From Candidatus Obscuribacterales bacterium (GTDB taxonomy: Bacteria; Cyanobacteriota; Vampirovibrionia; Obscuribacterales; Obscuribacteraceae): a DNA stretch of 54,054 nt. The position numbers were made by a program, and so were the translations under genes. The notes under the pieces were generated by a model. The model saw nothing but the letters and a program-made list of their open reading frames with translations. It was not told where the DNA came from and ran no database searches. The stretch lies in NCBI GenBank assembly GCA_019746975.1, contig JAIERK010000025.1:1-54054 (forward strand), in the 5' to 3' direction. This document shows, one piece after another, positions 9,715 to 18,948 of this stretch. Numbering within the stretch: position 1 is the stretch's first letter; every line of letters starts with the position of its first letter.

Positions 9715-10296
9715 ATGGACGACAGCAACAAGATTGATATCCATAACCAGAGAGGTGAGCTGGTTGCCGACCTGGCGCTTCCAGATGGATGGGAGCGTGG
9801 ACAAAAACCGCAGCGACCGTCCTATTTGCTTGCATCTCGTTTTTTCCTTTCTGATAGGGATAAGCGCGTCGCGATCACGTTGCGTGAGCCGGCCAAGAAA
9901 ACATACGATTTCATGGACCCTCAGCAAAATCACTTTCTGCAAATGTTGCGTCGCCCGGCGCATGAGCTGAGTGACACCGAGATGATGAATATTCATCTAC
10001 TTCTGGAGCAGGCAGGATGGCCGGCTAAGTTCAAACGAGATTGGGCTCGTACAACATTTGTCCCGCCCCATAACATCTTGCAGCTGCAAGGCGTCTGGGT
10101 GGCTGAACGCATTAAGAGTCGTGCCATCATTCTTGATACGACATTTGATACCGCCAACTATGTTCAAGAAGTGTGGTTCATCGCGCCGACAGAGATTTTT
10201 GATGTCTATGCCGCTGAGGCGGAGCGGATTTTCTCTTCGTTCCGCTGGAATGTGGATATGGAAGATGTGACCAACTATCCATGGGCGTCAAGCTAG
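9715..10296 (+). CDS. Conserved-looking hypothetical protein
   Basis: 193 residues, no signal peptide and no membrane helix. I do not recognise the family. It has regular soluble-protein composition: aromatic-rich strands (VWFIAPTEIFDVYAAEAERIFSSFRW near the end suggest an alpha/beta fold) and no low-complexity sequence. The reading frame is long, and codon use and composition look like those of neighbouring real genes. The ATG at 9715 has only a weak purine stretch upstream. It is divergent from the SixA-like gene, so the 184 bp between them should hold both promoters. Confidence 0.6.
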   Translation: MDDSNKIDIHNQRGELVADLALPDGWERGQKPQRPSYLLASRFFLSDRDKRVAITLREPAKKTYDFMDPQQNHFLQMLRRPAHELSDTEMMNIHLLLEQAGWPAKFKRDWARTTFVPPHNILQLQGVWVAERIKSRAIILDTTFDTANYVQEVWFIAPTEIFDVYAAEAERIFSSFRWNVDMEDVTNYPWASS

Positions 10297-10664
10297 CGTT
10301 TGGTCTCACAGCAAGTTGTTCAACAGCCATGTGGTTGTGCCAACATGACTGGGTTTCTAACAGCTCGACCTGGCTGTGAATTTGGCGCGGACGTTAGCAT
10401 CTCATGCCGATTTTGATAACGTTGGCGTTATACTGTCTGGCTCAGAACGTGCACCTTATCCCTCGTCGTTCTGGAGCACTTCTCCTTTTCGAAGATCGGT
10501 GAAAATTGATCCAATCTTAGCTCCGATGGCGCGCATTTTGAATTGGGCAGAGTGCAATTGCGCTCACATTCTCGATGTTTAGCAGGGCAGATTCTCGCAT
10601 GCAATTTCGAGACTATCGAGGCGGATTTGTGCTAGAAGATCACTGATTCATATGAGGGGTTGTT
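10297..10664. other. Gene-poor stretch
   Basis: 368 bp between two plus-strand genes of unknown function. A 68-codon GTG-initiated frame (10376-10582) exists but has no ribosome site, no recognisable motif and no better composition than chance, so I do not call it. No tRNA, clear hairpin terminator or repeat was seen. Confidence 0.5.
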
Positions 10665-11021
10665 ATGTTCAGAAGAAAACTGACTGAAGTGGCCGTCGAC
10701 TCTTTTACAGATTATCTGAAAGAGCGGTTCGAAAAGTTGAAAGAGCTTGACCTGGACAAGGATGGCCAGAAAGATGTCGACCAGATTTTGGTGATAATCA
10801 ACAAGACCGGCTCCGCGTTGAAGGATGCTCTCGACTCGACCGACTTCACAAAAATGGCCACTGGTTTGGAGCAGATTGTCGGTGGCGTTACGATGGTGAA
10901 GAATTCGTTCGACCCAATCAAAGTACAAGCGGTCGTATCCGAAGTCAAAGTCGGCGCAGCAAAGCTTGCAGAACTGGTTCAGCTTGGTGTGAGCGAAATG
11001 AAAGAGCGACGCGAGCCCTGA
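10665..11021 (+). CDS. Small helical protein with an EF-hand-like loop
   Basis: 118 residues, charged and mainly helical, no signal peptide or membrane helix. Near residue 26 the sequence LDLDKDGQKDVDQI matches a calcium-binding EF-hand/dockerin-type loop (D-x-D-x-D-G-x-x-D-x-D), but only one such loop is present. The rest (SALKDALDSTDFTKMATGLEQIVG) looks like amphipathic helices that might pack or coil. A GGGG stretch (gaggggttgtt) about ten bases before the ATG may serve as ribosome site. No family is recognised; calcium binding is an inference from the one loop. Confidence 0.55.
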   Translation: MFRRKLTEVAVDSFTDYLKERFEKLKELDLDKDGQKDVDQILVIINKTGSALKDALDSTDFTKMATGLEQIVGGVTMVKNSFDPIKVQAVVSEVKVGAAKLAELVQLGVSEMKERREP

Positions 11022-11185
11022 GCGATGGTACTGCAGGCGGTATTAAGGCGATCTCATGCTTCCTTCACGCTTGCCCGTCTCTTAGTTAGACTCTAACATG
11101 AGCCATGCTTTCGAAACCTGTGACGAAAACCGGCCCCACACTCGCTGATGGTGAGTGGCAATGCCCTTAGAAGCACTATGTTCGT

Positions 11186-11890
11186 TCAGCCAGCTGCAGT
11201 AGAAGTGGAGATTGAAAATGCGAGCTTGCTTTCCCGTCCTTCGGAAATTGCGCGGATATGCTCGTCGGCATTGACTAAAGAAAACAGTGATTTGCCTTCA
11301 TTCATCGACTTTAGAGCTAGTCCTTCCAATTCTTGAAGTTGGAGTGCTTGGGGAATTATGTCTCTCAGCACTTCTTCCTCGACAACAATGATTCCGTCGT
11401 CGTCACCGAATATGATGTCACCTGGCCGAACCGTTACGCCGCCGCAGGTTATCTCGACTTGAGTTTCGAATATCCGCTTGCAATTGCCCGCCATGGGATT
11501 GAGCATTCTCGCGTAAGCGGGGATTCCAATTGCTCTGATTCCGGCGATATCGCGAATGGCGCCGTCGACGACTATGCCCGCCAGCCCTTTTCTTTTCGAT
11601 TCGGCCGAGAAAAGTTCTCCAAGCAAAGCTTTTCCGCCTCCGGTGCCGTCTATGACGAGAACATCACCCGGTCCCGCCTCGCCGAGCGCCTTGATGACTG
11701 TCAGGAAGTCATCGTGAGCTCGAATGGTCCTTGCTCGACCAAAGAGCTTTAATCCGGGTGTCATGGACCTTATTTCAGGCGAGATTACTCTCAAATCCTT
11801 TTTGATGTCGCAGAGGCAAGTCGTCTCCATTTCAAGCACCTGACTGGCCAATTGAGAGAAACTGTCCGATTCTCTGGTCTTTTCGAGCAT
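11186..11890 (-). CDS. RraA-like / 4-hydroxy-4-methyl-2-oxoglutarate aldolase family protein
   Basis: 234 residues matching the RraA/HMG-aldolase fold. The sequence GDVLVIDGTGGGKALLGELF is followed about 20 residues later by GIVVDGAIRDI, whose Arg-Asp form the divalent-metal and oxyanion site in aldolases of this family, and then by GDIIFGDDDGIIVV. Members either cleave 4-carboxy-4-hydroxy-2-oxoadipate/HMG-type substrates or, as RraA, inhibit RNase E; the conserved site favours an enzyme. The start has AGGAG eight bases upstream. No pathway partner is nearby, and it is divergent from DUF1800 gene 1. Confidence 0.85.
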   Translation of the reverse strand: MLEKTRESDSFSQLASQVLEMETTCLCDIKKDLRVISPEIRSMTPGLKLFGRARTIRAHDDFLTVIKALGEAGPGDVLVIDGTGGGKALLGELFSAESKRKGLAGIVVDGAIRDIAGIRAIGIPAYARMLNPMAGNCKRIFETQVEITCGGVTVRPGDIIFGDDDGIIVVEEEVLRDIIPQALQLQELEGLALKSMNEGKSLFSLVNADEHIRAISEGRESKLAFSISTSTAAG

Positions 11891-12026
11891 TCCGTGCGCT
11901 CCTTCGCTTTGTGGGAAAATATTAGTCGATTCGGGAAAATTTAAGGAAGGAAATTGAACTTTTTCATTCGTTTGAACGTTTTAGTTCATAAAGGGAGTTA
12001 TTGACCGATGGTCGAGGACGCAGCCA

Positions 12027-13715
12027 ATGAGAAGTTTTAGCCCTAAAGTCAAGCTAAGCGTCAGTGTAATGGTTCTCTGCTCGATGTCCTTTCCCGCAGG
12101 CTATGCTGCGAAGGGTGGGTCTGACAAGGACGGAAGCGCTGACATGAGCCGCAAAGCCCGGCGCGCTAATTCGAAAGCCGCAAAACCTGATGGAGGTGTT
12201 TCCGAAAGGCTGAAGTATCGGGACGAAGGTCAAAAAGCAGCGACACCGCCACTCAATGATGAGCAGAAAGCCAGGCACTTACTCAACCGAATCAGTTTTG
12301 GCCCCAGAAATGAAGATATAGATAAAGTTCTATCCATAGGTGTGGATCGCTATATCGATGAGCAATTAGAGCCCCAGTCCATAGCGCTGCCCGAGTCAAT
12401 AGCGAAGCTATCCGCAGAGCCCGCCCTGAAGGACAATCCGGCGCAGCTCTTCCTCAGTTATGGACGAGACGCATTCGATGAGATGGCTAAAGCTGCTAAG
12501 CAACAAAGCATGACCGGCAAAATTGACGCGCAGGTCAAGAAAGAGATAGGCCAGATGGTGAGGGACAACTATCAAGAGTTGTTCGGGCAGGTCGCAGGCG
12601 CTCGGTTATTACGTTCCGTCAATAGCCCCAGGCAGTTGGAAGAGGTGATGACCGATTTTTGGTTTAACCACTTCAATGTTTCGATGAACAAAGGTCTGGA
12701 CCATCTTTGGATTGGCTCTTATGAGGAAGTCGCGATTCGTCCTCATGTCCTGGGTAAATTCCGAGACTTGCTTGGTGATACGGCGCACCATGCCGCCATG
12801 CTTTTCTACCTGGATAACTGGCAGAATACGGCTCCGGAAAAGTACAAAATGAGACCCGGCAAGATCGGCAAGCGATTCGCTGGACTGAACGAAAATTATG
12901 CTCGGGAGCTCATGGAGCTACATACGCTGGGAGTCGACGGCGGGTACTCTCAAAAAGATGTGGTTGAGCTTGCTCGAGTTCTCACCGGCCACGGTATCAT
13001 CTCGAAAAGCAGCATTCAGAAGTATCCGGCAGGTCTTAACAGCAAGTACGGCTTCTACTTCGATTCTGACAGGCACGATTTTTCCGACAAGATTTTACTC
13101 GGTCATATTATTCGAGGGCGAGGTGCCGAGGAAGTAGAAGAAGCGCTTGATTTGCTGGCAAAGCATCCGTCGACGGCGACGTACATAAGCTATAAGCTGG
13201 CTCAATATTTTGTCGCGGACGAACCGCCCAAGAGTCTGGTGGATAAGCTGAGCAAGACATTCACCGCTTCGGGCGGCGACATTAAAGCAACAATGAAAGC
13301 TCTTTTGAGAAGCGATGACTTCTGGAGTAGTGCCAATTCCAAGTACAAATCTCCGTATCGATATCTAATTTCGTCGCTTCGTGTTTCCAATGCATCTATT
13401 CAAAATTCGAGACCGCTTCTAGGCTTTCTCAACCAGCAGGGAATGCCGCTCTATCAGTGTCAAACACCGGATGGCTACAAGAATACGGAGAAGGCCTGGT
13501 TGAGTTCTTCCGGTCTGTTGCAGCGTATAAATTTTGCTACTGCATATGGTGCAGGGCGTTTGCCCGCTGCTCGTGCTACAGGCGTTGAGCCCGAGCAGCT
13601 AATACGTGTGGTAGGGTTAAAACCCACCGATACAACCGCACAAGTTGTGGAGACCTCTCCCAAAGGATTGAAGATTTCGTTGTTGCTTGGTTCCCCTGAA
13701 TTCATGAAGTACTAG
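12027..13715 (+). CDS. DUF1800 family protein (pair 1)
   Basis: 562 residues. The N-terminal 28 residues form a Sec signal peptide (hydrophobic LSVSVMVLCSMSF, then A-rich cleavage region), so it is exported. A basic linker follows, then the DUF1800 domain from about residue 85 (ARHLLNRISFGPRNEDI) with the hallmark NENYARELMELHTLGVDGG block near residue 290 and the RSDDFW/KSPYRY block near residue 430. The biochemical role of DUF1800 is not established; it is commonly encoded beside DUF1501. Here the DUF1501 ATG follows the stop by 10 bp, so the two are surely co-expressed. A GAGG precedes the ATG. Confidence 0.9.
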   Translation: MRSFSPKVKLSVSVMVLCSMSFPAGYAAKGGSDKDGSADMSRKARRANSKAAKPDGGVSERLKYRDEGQKAATPPLNDEQKARHLLNRISFGPRNEDIDKVLSIGVDRYIDEQLEPQSIALPESIAKLSAEPALKDNPAQLFLSYGRDAFDEMAKAAKQQSMTGKIDAQVKKEIGQMVRDNYQELFGQVAGARLLRSVNSPRQLEEVMTDFWFNHFNVSMNKGLDHLWIGSYEEVAIRPHVLGKFRDLLGDTAHHAAMLFYLDNWQNTAPEKYKMRPGKIGKRFAGLNENYARELMELHTLGVDGGYSQKDVVELARVLTGHGIISKSSIQKYPAGLNSKYGFYFDSDRHDFSDKILLGHIIRGRGAEEVEEALDLLAKHPSTATYISYKLAQYFVADEPPKSLVDKLSKTFTASGGDIKATMKALLRSDDFWSSANSKYKSPYRYLISSLRVSNASIQNSRPLLGFLNQQGMPLYQCQTPDGYKNTEKAWLSSSGLLQRINFATAYGAGRLPAARATGVEPEQLIRVVGLKPTDTTAQVVETSPKGLKISLLLGSPEFMKY

Positions 13716-13725
13716 TGGAGTGGAT

Positions 13726-14961
13726 ATGAATCGTAGAGAGTTTTTGAAAACAAGCGCTGCTTTTTCGTTCTCCCTGTTCGGTCAGAATCTCGCTGGCTGG
13801 GCGTATGGTGGTTCGAAATCGCTAGAGGGGAAAAAGCTTATCGTGGTGTTCTTGCGCGGCGCGGTGGATGGGCTGAGTGTTGTTTCTCCTTACGGAGATA
13901 GCAGATACTATCAGGCTCGTCCCACGATAGGGATTGCGCAACCAGGGCAGAAAGACGGCTTACTCGACCTTGATTCCTACTTCGGATTGGCTCCGGCTCT
14001 TGCTCCGCTGCTGCCTTACTGGAAGGATAAGTCCCTGGCTTTTGTCCATGCTTGTGGTTCTCCCGAAAATACCCGTTCTCATTTTGATGCGCAGGATTAT
14101 ATGGAGTCTGGCAGACCAGGTGTGAAAGTGGTTGATTCCGGTTGGCTCAATCGAGTGTTGACGCAATTGCCGAATACCAAGTCGCCGCTTCGTGGTATCA
14201 ATGTCGGTGCCACAATGCCTCGCATTCTTCAAGGTCCGGAGAATGTTGCGAGCTATGCCCCGCAGTCTATCGGCAAGCGCTCCGCAATGGACGTGCCGGT
14301 TGTCGCTGAAGCGTTCTCTCGAATGTACACCCAGCGCCAGGATACACTTGCCGCTGCATTCAAAGAGGGCATTCAGGCGCAGGACATGCTCAATGAAAAG
14401 CTCTCGAAAGAGATGGTCGCTGCCAACAAAGGGGCGCCCTCAGCCAAATCCTTCAAAGGTTTTGGTCAACAACTCGGAAAGATCTTTGCCAACGATCCTT
14501 CGATTCAGGTTGCATTCGTCGCCCTTGGAGGGTTTGACACGCATGTCAACCAGGGCGCGGGCAAAGGGCAACTAGCCAATCAATTGACGGGTCTAGGAAC
14601 AGGACTTTCAGACCTGATTTCGAATCTGGGCGATGACTACAAGAACACAGTCATCATGGTGATGTCTGAATTTGGAAGAACAGTCAAAGAGAATGGTAAC
14701 GGCGGCACAGACCACGGACATGGTAATGTCATGTGGATTCTCGGCGGAAATGTTACTGGCGGTAAGGTGTACGGAAAGCTTGATGGATTAAGCGATGACA
14801 AGCTCTTCGAAGGTCGAGATCTGCCGGTTACCACCGATTTCCGAACCCCGATATTGGCTGTCTGCGAGGCACATCTTAACTTAGAGAAAAACAAGCTCAA
14901 CGACGTATTTCCCGGTTTTACGAACAACGACCGCAGTCTTGACCAGTTGCTTCGTGGTTGA
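13726..14961 (+). CDS. DUF1501 family protein (pair 1)
   Basis: About 411 residues. The start MNRREFLKTSAAFSF is a twin-arginine (Tat) signal, so the protein is probably exported folded. The DUF1501 domain follows: LIVVFLRGAVDGLSVVSPYG, ENTRSHFDAQDYMESG and, near the end, EFGRTVKENGNGGTDHGHGN. This is the alkaline-phosphatase/sulfatase-like arrangement whose His/Asp residues suggest a metal site. I choose ATG 13726 rather than GTG 13720 because GTGGAG lies five bases upstream of it. DUF1501 function is unproven; it is paired with the DUF1800 gene directly upstream. Confidence 0.9.
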   Translation: MNRREFLKTSAAFSFSLFGQNLAGWAYGGSKSLEGKKLIVVFLRGAVDGLSVVSPYGDSRYYQARPTIGIAQPGQKDGLLDLDSYFGLAPALAPLLPYWKDKSLAFVHACGSPENTRSHFDAQDYMESGRPGVKVVDSGWLNRVLTQLPNTKSPLRGINVGATMPRILQGPENVASYAPQSIGKRSAMDVPVVAEAFSRMYTQRQDTLAAAFKEGIQAQDMLNEKLSKEMVAANKGAPSAKSFKGFGQQLGKIFANDPSIQVAFVALGGFDTHVNQGAGKGQLANQLTGLGTGLSDLISNLGDDYKNTVIMVMSEFGRTVKENGNGGTDHGHGNVMWILGGNVTGGKVYGKLDGLSDDKLFEGRDLPVTTDFRTPILAVCEAHLNLEKNKLNDVFPGFTNNDRSLDQLLRG

Positions 14962-15065
14962 GTGCTCAACAACGGCGCTCATTCCGACCAATTGAGTAGT
15001 CAAGATCTGTACAATCTATGGCTCGCTTAATTAACGCAGTCGACCGGACCGGAAAGGGATTCGCT

Positions 15066-16202
15066 ATGTTATCCGTCTTTTGTTCGCCCACCAGATATGT
15101 TCAGGGTCGTGATGCGACTGCCAGTCTCGGTTCTGAAATCGAAAAACTGGGGTTGGGCAAGAAAGCCTGCCTCGTCGCCAGTCGATCGGCGCTCAAGCTA
15201 TTGACGGACACGTGGAAAGCGACGTTGACAGCTCACAACATCTCCTATGCTCTGACCGAGTTTGGCGGTGAGTGCTCCCGAGCGGAGATCGATAGGATCA
15301 AGAGCATTGCCACGGAGAACAAATCTGAGCTGGTAATCGGAGCCGGCGGTGGAAAGGTGCTCGATACCGCCAGAGCAGTAGCAAGCGAGCTGGATGTGCC
15401 GGTGGTGAATTGTCCTACGGCTGCATCGAGCGACTCTCCCTGTAGTGCCTTGTCTGTCGTGTATACAGAATCCGGTGAGTTCAGCACTTATCTTTTCTAT
15501 AAAAAGAATCCCGAGCTGGTCGTTGTCGATACTAGTGTAATTGCCCAGGCTCCAGTCAGGCTCTTGATTGCCGGTATGGGAGATGCGTTGGCTACAATGT
15601 TTGAAGCGCAGACAGTGATCAATGCCGGTAAGAAAAATCAGCTCGGTGGTGCCACCAGCCTTAGTGCGCTTGCTCTCGCTGAAGTTTGTTATAAAACGTT
15701 GATCAACGACAGCATCGAAGCGATAGATGCAGTGAGCAACCGTGCCGTGACACCTGCTTTAGAACGGATCGTCGAAGCCAACACACTTTTATCTGGGCTG
15801 GGCTTTGAGTCCGGAGGGTTGGCCGTCGCGCACTCCGTGCATAATGGCTTGACTGTGCTTTCTGAGACGCACAATTACTACCATGGAGAGAAAGTCGCCT
15901 TCGGTCTGTTGGTTCAGCTGGTGATGGAAGGTAAGGGGTTGGATCTGATTTCGCCGATCCTGGAGTACTGTTCTGATGTTGGCTTGCCGATCACTCTCGG
16001 AGAGATCGGCATCAACGATTTGAATAGAGAATCTCTTCGCCGCGTCGCAGAGCGGACTGTCATGGAAGGAGAGACCGCGCACAATGAGCCTTTCGAAGTG
16101 ACCTCTCCGATGGTGTTCGATGCAATTATTACTGCGGACGCATTAGGTCGCAGATACAAAGAGAGTGAAATAGTCGAAGCGATAGCCAAAGTGGCTCTAT
16201 AG
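15066..16202 (+). CDS. Glycerol dehydrogenase-like iron/zinc-containing alcohol dehydrogenase
   Basis: About 378 residues of the GldA branch, which oxidises glycerol or related polyols to ketones with NAD. Visible signatures are the NAD loop VIGAGGGKVLDTARAVA, PTAASSDSPCSALSVVY, the metal-ligand Asp in IAGMGDALATMFEA, and the two His ligands in GGLAVAHSVHNGL and NYYHGEKVAFGLL. I start at ATG 15066 (AAAGGG upstream), because the 16 extra residues from 15018 precede the conserved region. It overlaps no gene and is followed 5 bp later by the SpoU methyltransferase gene, so the two may be one operon. The substrate could be another polyol. Confidence 0.87.
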   Translation: MLSVFCSPTRYVQGRDATASLGSEIEKLGLGKKACLVASRSALKLLTDTWKATLTAHNISYALTEFGGECSRAEIDRIKSIATENKSELVIGAGGGKVLDTARAVASELDVPVVNCPTAASSDSPCSALSVVYTESGEFSTYLFYKKNPELVVVDTSVIAQAPVRLLIAGMGDALATMFEAQTVINAGKKNQLGGATSLSALALAEVCYKTLINDSIEAIDAVSNRAVTPALERIVEANTLLSGLGFESGGLAVAHSVHNGLTVLSETHNYYHGEKVAFGLLVQLVMEGKGLDLISPILEYCSDVGLPITLGEIGINDLNRESLRRVAERTVMEGETAHNEPFEVTSPMVFDAIITADALGRRYKESEIVEAIAKVAL

Positions 16203-16207
16203 GCGCT

Positions 16208-16903
16208 ATGCGAACCATTTGTCCATACCCGGATTGTCTATTCGAGTTTGATCTTCCCGGGGACAATCTGGATAAACGTGGTCACGATGTAGGTGTGTGT
16301 CCGCATTGCAATAGAGCCGCATCTTTTCGATCCATGGATGCTGCCGCAATCATCGAGCGCGAACATGATAAGCGTGTTCGAAAGGACGCTCTTTCTGGTG
16401 GACCTGAGCGAAGCCCGGAGTTCAAACCGAAGCTATCGGTACTTGTTGAAGATGTTCGCAGTCTCTGGAATGTCGGTTCGATTTTTCGCACCTCAGATGG
16501 TGCCCAGTTCGAACATATCTATCTGACCGGAATCACCGGATCTCCTCCGCGCAAAGAGATCGAGAAAGTCAGTCTCGGCGCCGAGAATCATGTGTCTTGG
16601 CAGTATGACGTCAATCCCCTAACAGTATTGGAAAAACTAAAATCGACGAGAGTGCAAATAGTTGGTTTAGAGAAAAATGATACCAGTGTTCTCTTGGGGG
16701 AAGACCTTGCCTCGCGAAAGTTAGATACGCCTATGTGCCTCGTTGTTGGTAATGAAGTCAGCGGTCTCTCGCCTCAAGTTTTGAATTTCTGCGACCTTGT
16801 CTGTCACCTTCCAATGAAGGGAATGAAAGAATCCCTTAATGTGGCGGTCGCATACGGAATAGCAGCCTACATGATTTCAGAGAAGCTGCTACCGGTCGGC
16901 TAG
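16208..16903 (+). CDS. TrmH/SpoU family RNA 2'-O-methyltransferase with N-terminal zinc-ribbon-like segment
   Basis: 231 residues. The C-terminal two thirds are a SPOUT domain: motif 1 (VRSLWNVGSIFRTSDGA), motif 2 (CLVVGNEVSGLS) and motif 3 (LPMKGMKESLNVAVAYGI), which form the knot that binds S-adenosylmethionine and methylate ribose in tRNA or rRNA. The first 45 residues hold C5, C10, C33 and C36 (ICPYPDC and VCPHC), a probable zinc-binding extension. The enzyme lies right behind the glycerol-dehydrogenase-like gene. The target nucleotide cannot be predicted. Confidence 0.88.
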   Translation: MRTICPYPDCLFEFDLPGDNLDKRGHDVGVCPHCNRAASFRSMDAAAIIEREHDKRVRKDALSGGPERSPEFKPKLSVLVEDVRSLWNVGSIFRTSDGAQFEHIYLTGITGSPPRKEIEKVSLGAENHVSWQYDVNPLTVLEKLKSTRVQIVGLEKNDTSVLLGEDLASRKLDTPMCLVVGNEVSGLSPQVLNFCDLVCHLPMKGMKESLNVAVAYGIAAYMISEKLLPVG

Positions 16904-16986
16904 AGAGCCGTTAGTGCGGCGAAGCGTCATGCCGAAAACGATCTTCTGCAATCGTCAATGGTGCCCTCGAGACTGCCTCCGCACTG

Positions 16987-17583
16987 TTAGAACACATTGT
17001 CCCCGGAGAGAAAAGTTAGAGTGATGAGCACTGAAAGCACTCCATACACGAATGTGATCAAGTTATCGCCCATCCCCTTGGTGATCTTCCATCGGGCATA
17101 AGATAGGGCTGTGTGCCCGAAAGTACCTGCTGCGGTTACGAGATAGCAGACATTGCGATCGACTCCAAGATCTTTATGTATGCACCAAATGGCCAGACCA
17201 CACCAGAAGAGTGTGTTGCAGAAGTATGAGCCACAGAGCGCCACGTGTCTGTTTTCGAGGCGCTTCCATGAGATGTTCGTGACCTCGACGGCCTTCGTTC
17301 TTATGACTAGCGAAACCGCATTGAGAATACTAAGAACTCCGAAGAAAACAGCCAGCCCTTTCTCATCGTCCCAGAGCAAGATTCTCTCATAGTAATAGTG
17401 CCAGGGAATCACCATGAAGCAAGCGACTGCCAAAACAAAAGACTGAATGGTGGTCGCGGCTGAAATCCAGATCGGCTCTTCGGGATCGTTAGGCTCGCGA
17501 TTTTCCTCGACCAATGGGCGCTCTCCCTGAGGTATTGACGAATGTCTCGAATAGACCAATATTTTGGCGGCAGTGATACTCAC
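16987..17583 (-). CDS. Hypothetical multi-spanning membrane protein
   Basis: 198 residues with about four to five hydrophobic stretches (starting near residues 45, 78, 118, 140 and 175), so it is an integral inner-membrane protein. It is not similar to a family I can name. The likely start is a GTG at 17583, without a strong ribosome site; the first 40 residues are polar. It is convergent with the SpoU gene and divergent from the TPR gene at 17680. Confidence 0.6.
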   Translation of the reverse strand: MSITAAKILVYSRHSSIPQGERPLVEENREPNDPEEPIWISAATTIQSFVLAVACFMVIPWHYYYERILLWDDEKGLAVFFGVLSILNAVSLVIRTKAVEVTNISWKRLENRHVALCGSYFCNTLFWCGLAIWCIHKDLGVDRNVCYLVTAAGTFGHTALSYARWKITKGMGDNLITFVYGVLSVLITLTFLSGDNVF

Positions 17584-17679
17584 ATTATTGTGCTTTGCTC
17601 ATAAAAAGGCTACTCGCTGACAAATACTGTAACCTGATTGCATCTGGCAAATCCAATGACACGCTTTGCATAACACCTT

Positions 17680-18396
17680 ATGTTTAGATCAAACAAACAA
17701 GTTGCCCTCGCAATCGCAGTACTTCACGTTCTCACGGGTGTCCAATGCGGTAATGCGGAGGGATTTCCCGGTAAGGGCGATCGGGTGCAGTATGCGGAAT
17801 CCCTTCCTCACTACAATCTCGGCAATCGATACTTGGCTAAGGAATGGTACGAGAAGGCGATCGAGAAATACAATGATGCGATCAATATTTATCCCTTTGA
17901 TGCCGACGTCTATACGAATTTAACCGTGGCATATCGAAAGGTAGGCGATGTCGCCGGTGCTGAAGCCGCATGCCGTAAGGCCGTTGAGCTCAACCATAAT
18001 GACTGGACTTCGTGGAGCAACCTCGGCAACATTCTAATGACACAGGAGCGATTTCCCGAAAGCTATAGGTGCTTCACCAAGGCAATGTCGTTCAAGAGTA
18101 TGCCAAGCTCGGAGCGCACCTTCATCGAGAGCAATATTGACGGGATGAAGAAGATAATGAAAGCCCGAGGCTTGACTTTGACTGGTGAGTCGCTGTCACC
18201 ACCAGCGGTGAATGACGGCAAGTCGGTAGCGACCAAGGGCAGTGGAAGTGCGTCGGGCAAGAAGCTTGCGGGTAAAGCTAATGCCGTGAAGAAGGTCGCT
18301 GGTACTACAACTCGACCAACTCGCGACCTTCAAGGCGTTGGTTCTAAAGAATCGGAGCTCGATCGGAAGGCCTATGATGATTGGCTAGTACAGTAG
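17680..18396 (+). CDS. Exported TPR protein
   Basis: 238 residues. A Sec signal peptide covers the first 27 residues (basic start, LAIAVLHVLTG core, cleavage near AEG). At least three TPR units follow (about 45-150), with the LGNRYLAKEWYEKAIEKYNDA pattern of paired helices. The last 85 residues are Lys/Ala/Thr/Gly-rich and probably disordered. It likely acts outside the cytoplasmic membrane as an assembly or binding scaffold; the partner is unknown. No strong ribosome site was seen. Confidence 0.75.
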   Translation: MFRSNKQVALAIAVLHVLTGVQCGNAEGFPGKGDRVQYAESLPHYNLGNRYLAKEWYEKAIEKYNDAINIYPFDADVYTNLTVAYRKVGDVAGAEAACRKAVELNHNDWTSWSNLGNILMTQERFPESYRCFTKAMSFKSMPSSERTFIESNIDGMKKIMKARGLTLTGESLSPPAVNDGKSVATKGSGSASGKKLAGKANAVKKVAGTTTRPTRDLQGVGSKESELDRKAYDDWLVQ

Positions 18397-18421
18397 TTCT
18401 ATCCGAGGATCGCGACTCAAA

Positions 18422-18736
18422 ATGTGGAAGTTTGTCTCGAATGTCTGGCGATTTTTCTCTCGTCTAAGCTCGGAGATGAGCCATGTATGTCCGGTGCATT
18501 GTGAACCGTTCAAGAGGGAGTCTGTTCCTGTTAGGTATGGACTGATACGATACTCGGATGAGTACATCGCAGCTAAGTATGCCGGCTTCCCCTGGTCGGC
18601 ATCGAGCGTCAATGGCGGATGTGTTGTTTCGCCTGACTCTCCGACAGATAGGTATGTTGAGTATTGCGAACAGTGCCGAGCCAATGAGGCAATGTGGCAC
18701 GAGGAACATCCTTCGTCGACCTTCAAGTTTGAATAA
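18422..18736 (+). CDS. Small hypothetical protein with CxxC motif
   Basis: 104 residues, soluble after a short hydrophobic-aromatic start (WKFVSNVWRFF). It contains HVCPVHCEPF near residue 21 and YCEQCRANEAMW near residue 80. The paired cysteines suggest a metal site, and the layout resembles small uncharacterised proteins I recall as conserved across several phyla. It begins 25 bp after the TPR gene on the same strand and may be transcribed with it. The function is unknown; the reading frame is supported mainly by its protein-like composition. Confidence 0.55.
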   Translation: MWKFVSNVWRFFSRLSSEMSHVCPVHCEPFKRESVPVRYGLIRYSDEYIAAKYAGFPWSASSVNGGCVVSPDSPTDRYVEYCEQCRANEAMWHEEHPSSTFKFE

Positions 18737-18948
18737 CTATGCGCCTTTGAGTGGACATGTTCGGTCGAGCATCGCAACTCGCGGATGATTGCGAGTTCAG
18801 CGGCGTTCCCAACCAGTAGGTATTACCAGCGCAGGAGCTGACTGGAAGCAGGCTGTCTCAGTCGCTGCGCGATTCTTGGACGCTGGTCTGAGAGTGAGCC
18901 TAATGTTTCGCCGGTGATGAGACCAGGGGAAAAGTCAAGTTGCGGCGA

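Noticed and set aside
10376..10582. 68-codon plus-strand ORF
   Set aside because: GTG start without a ribosome site, no motif, composition not protein-like.
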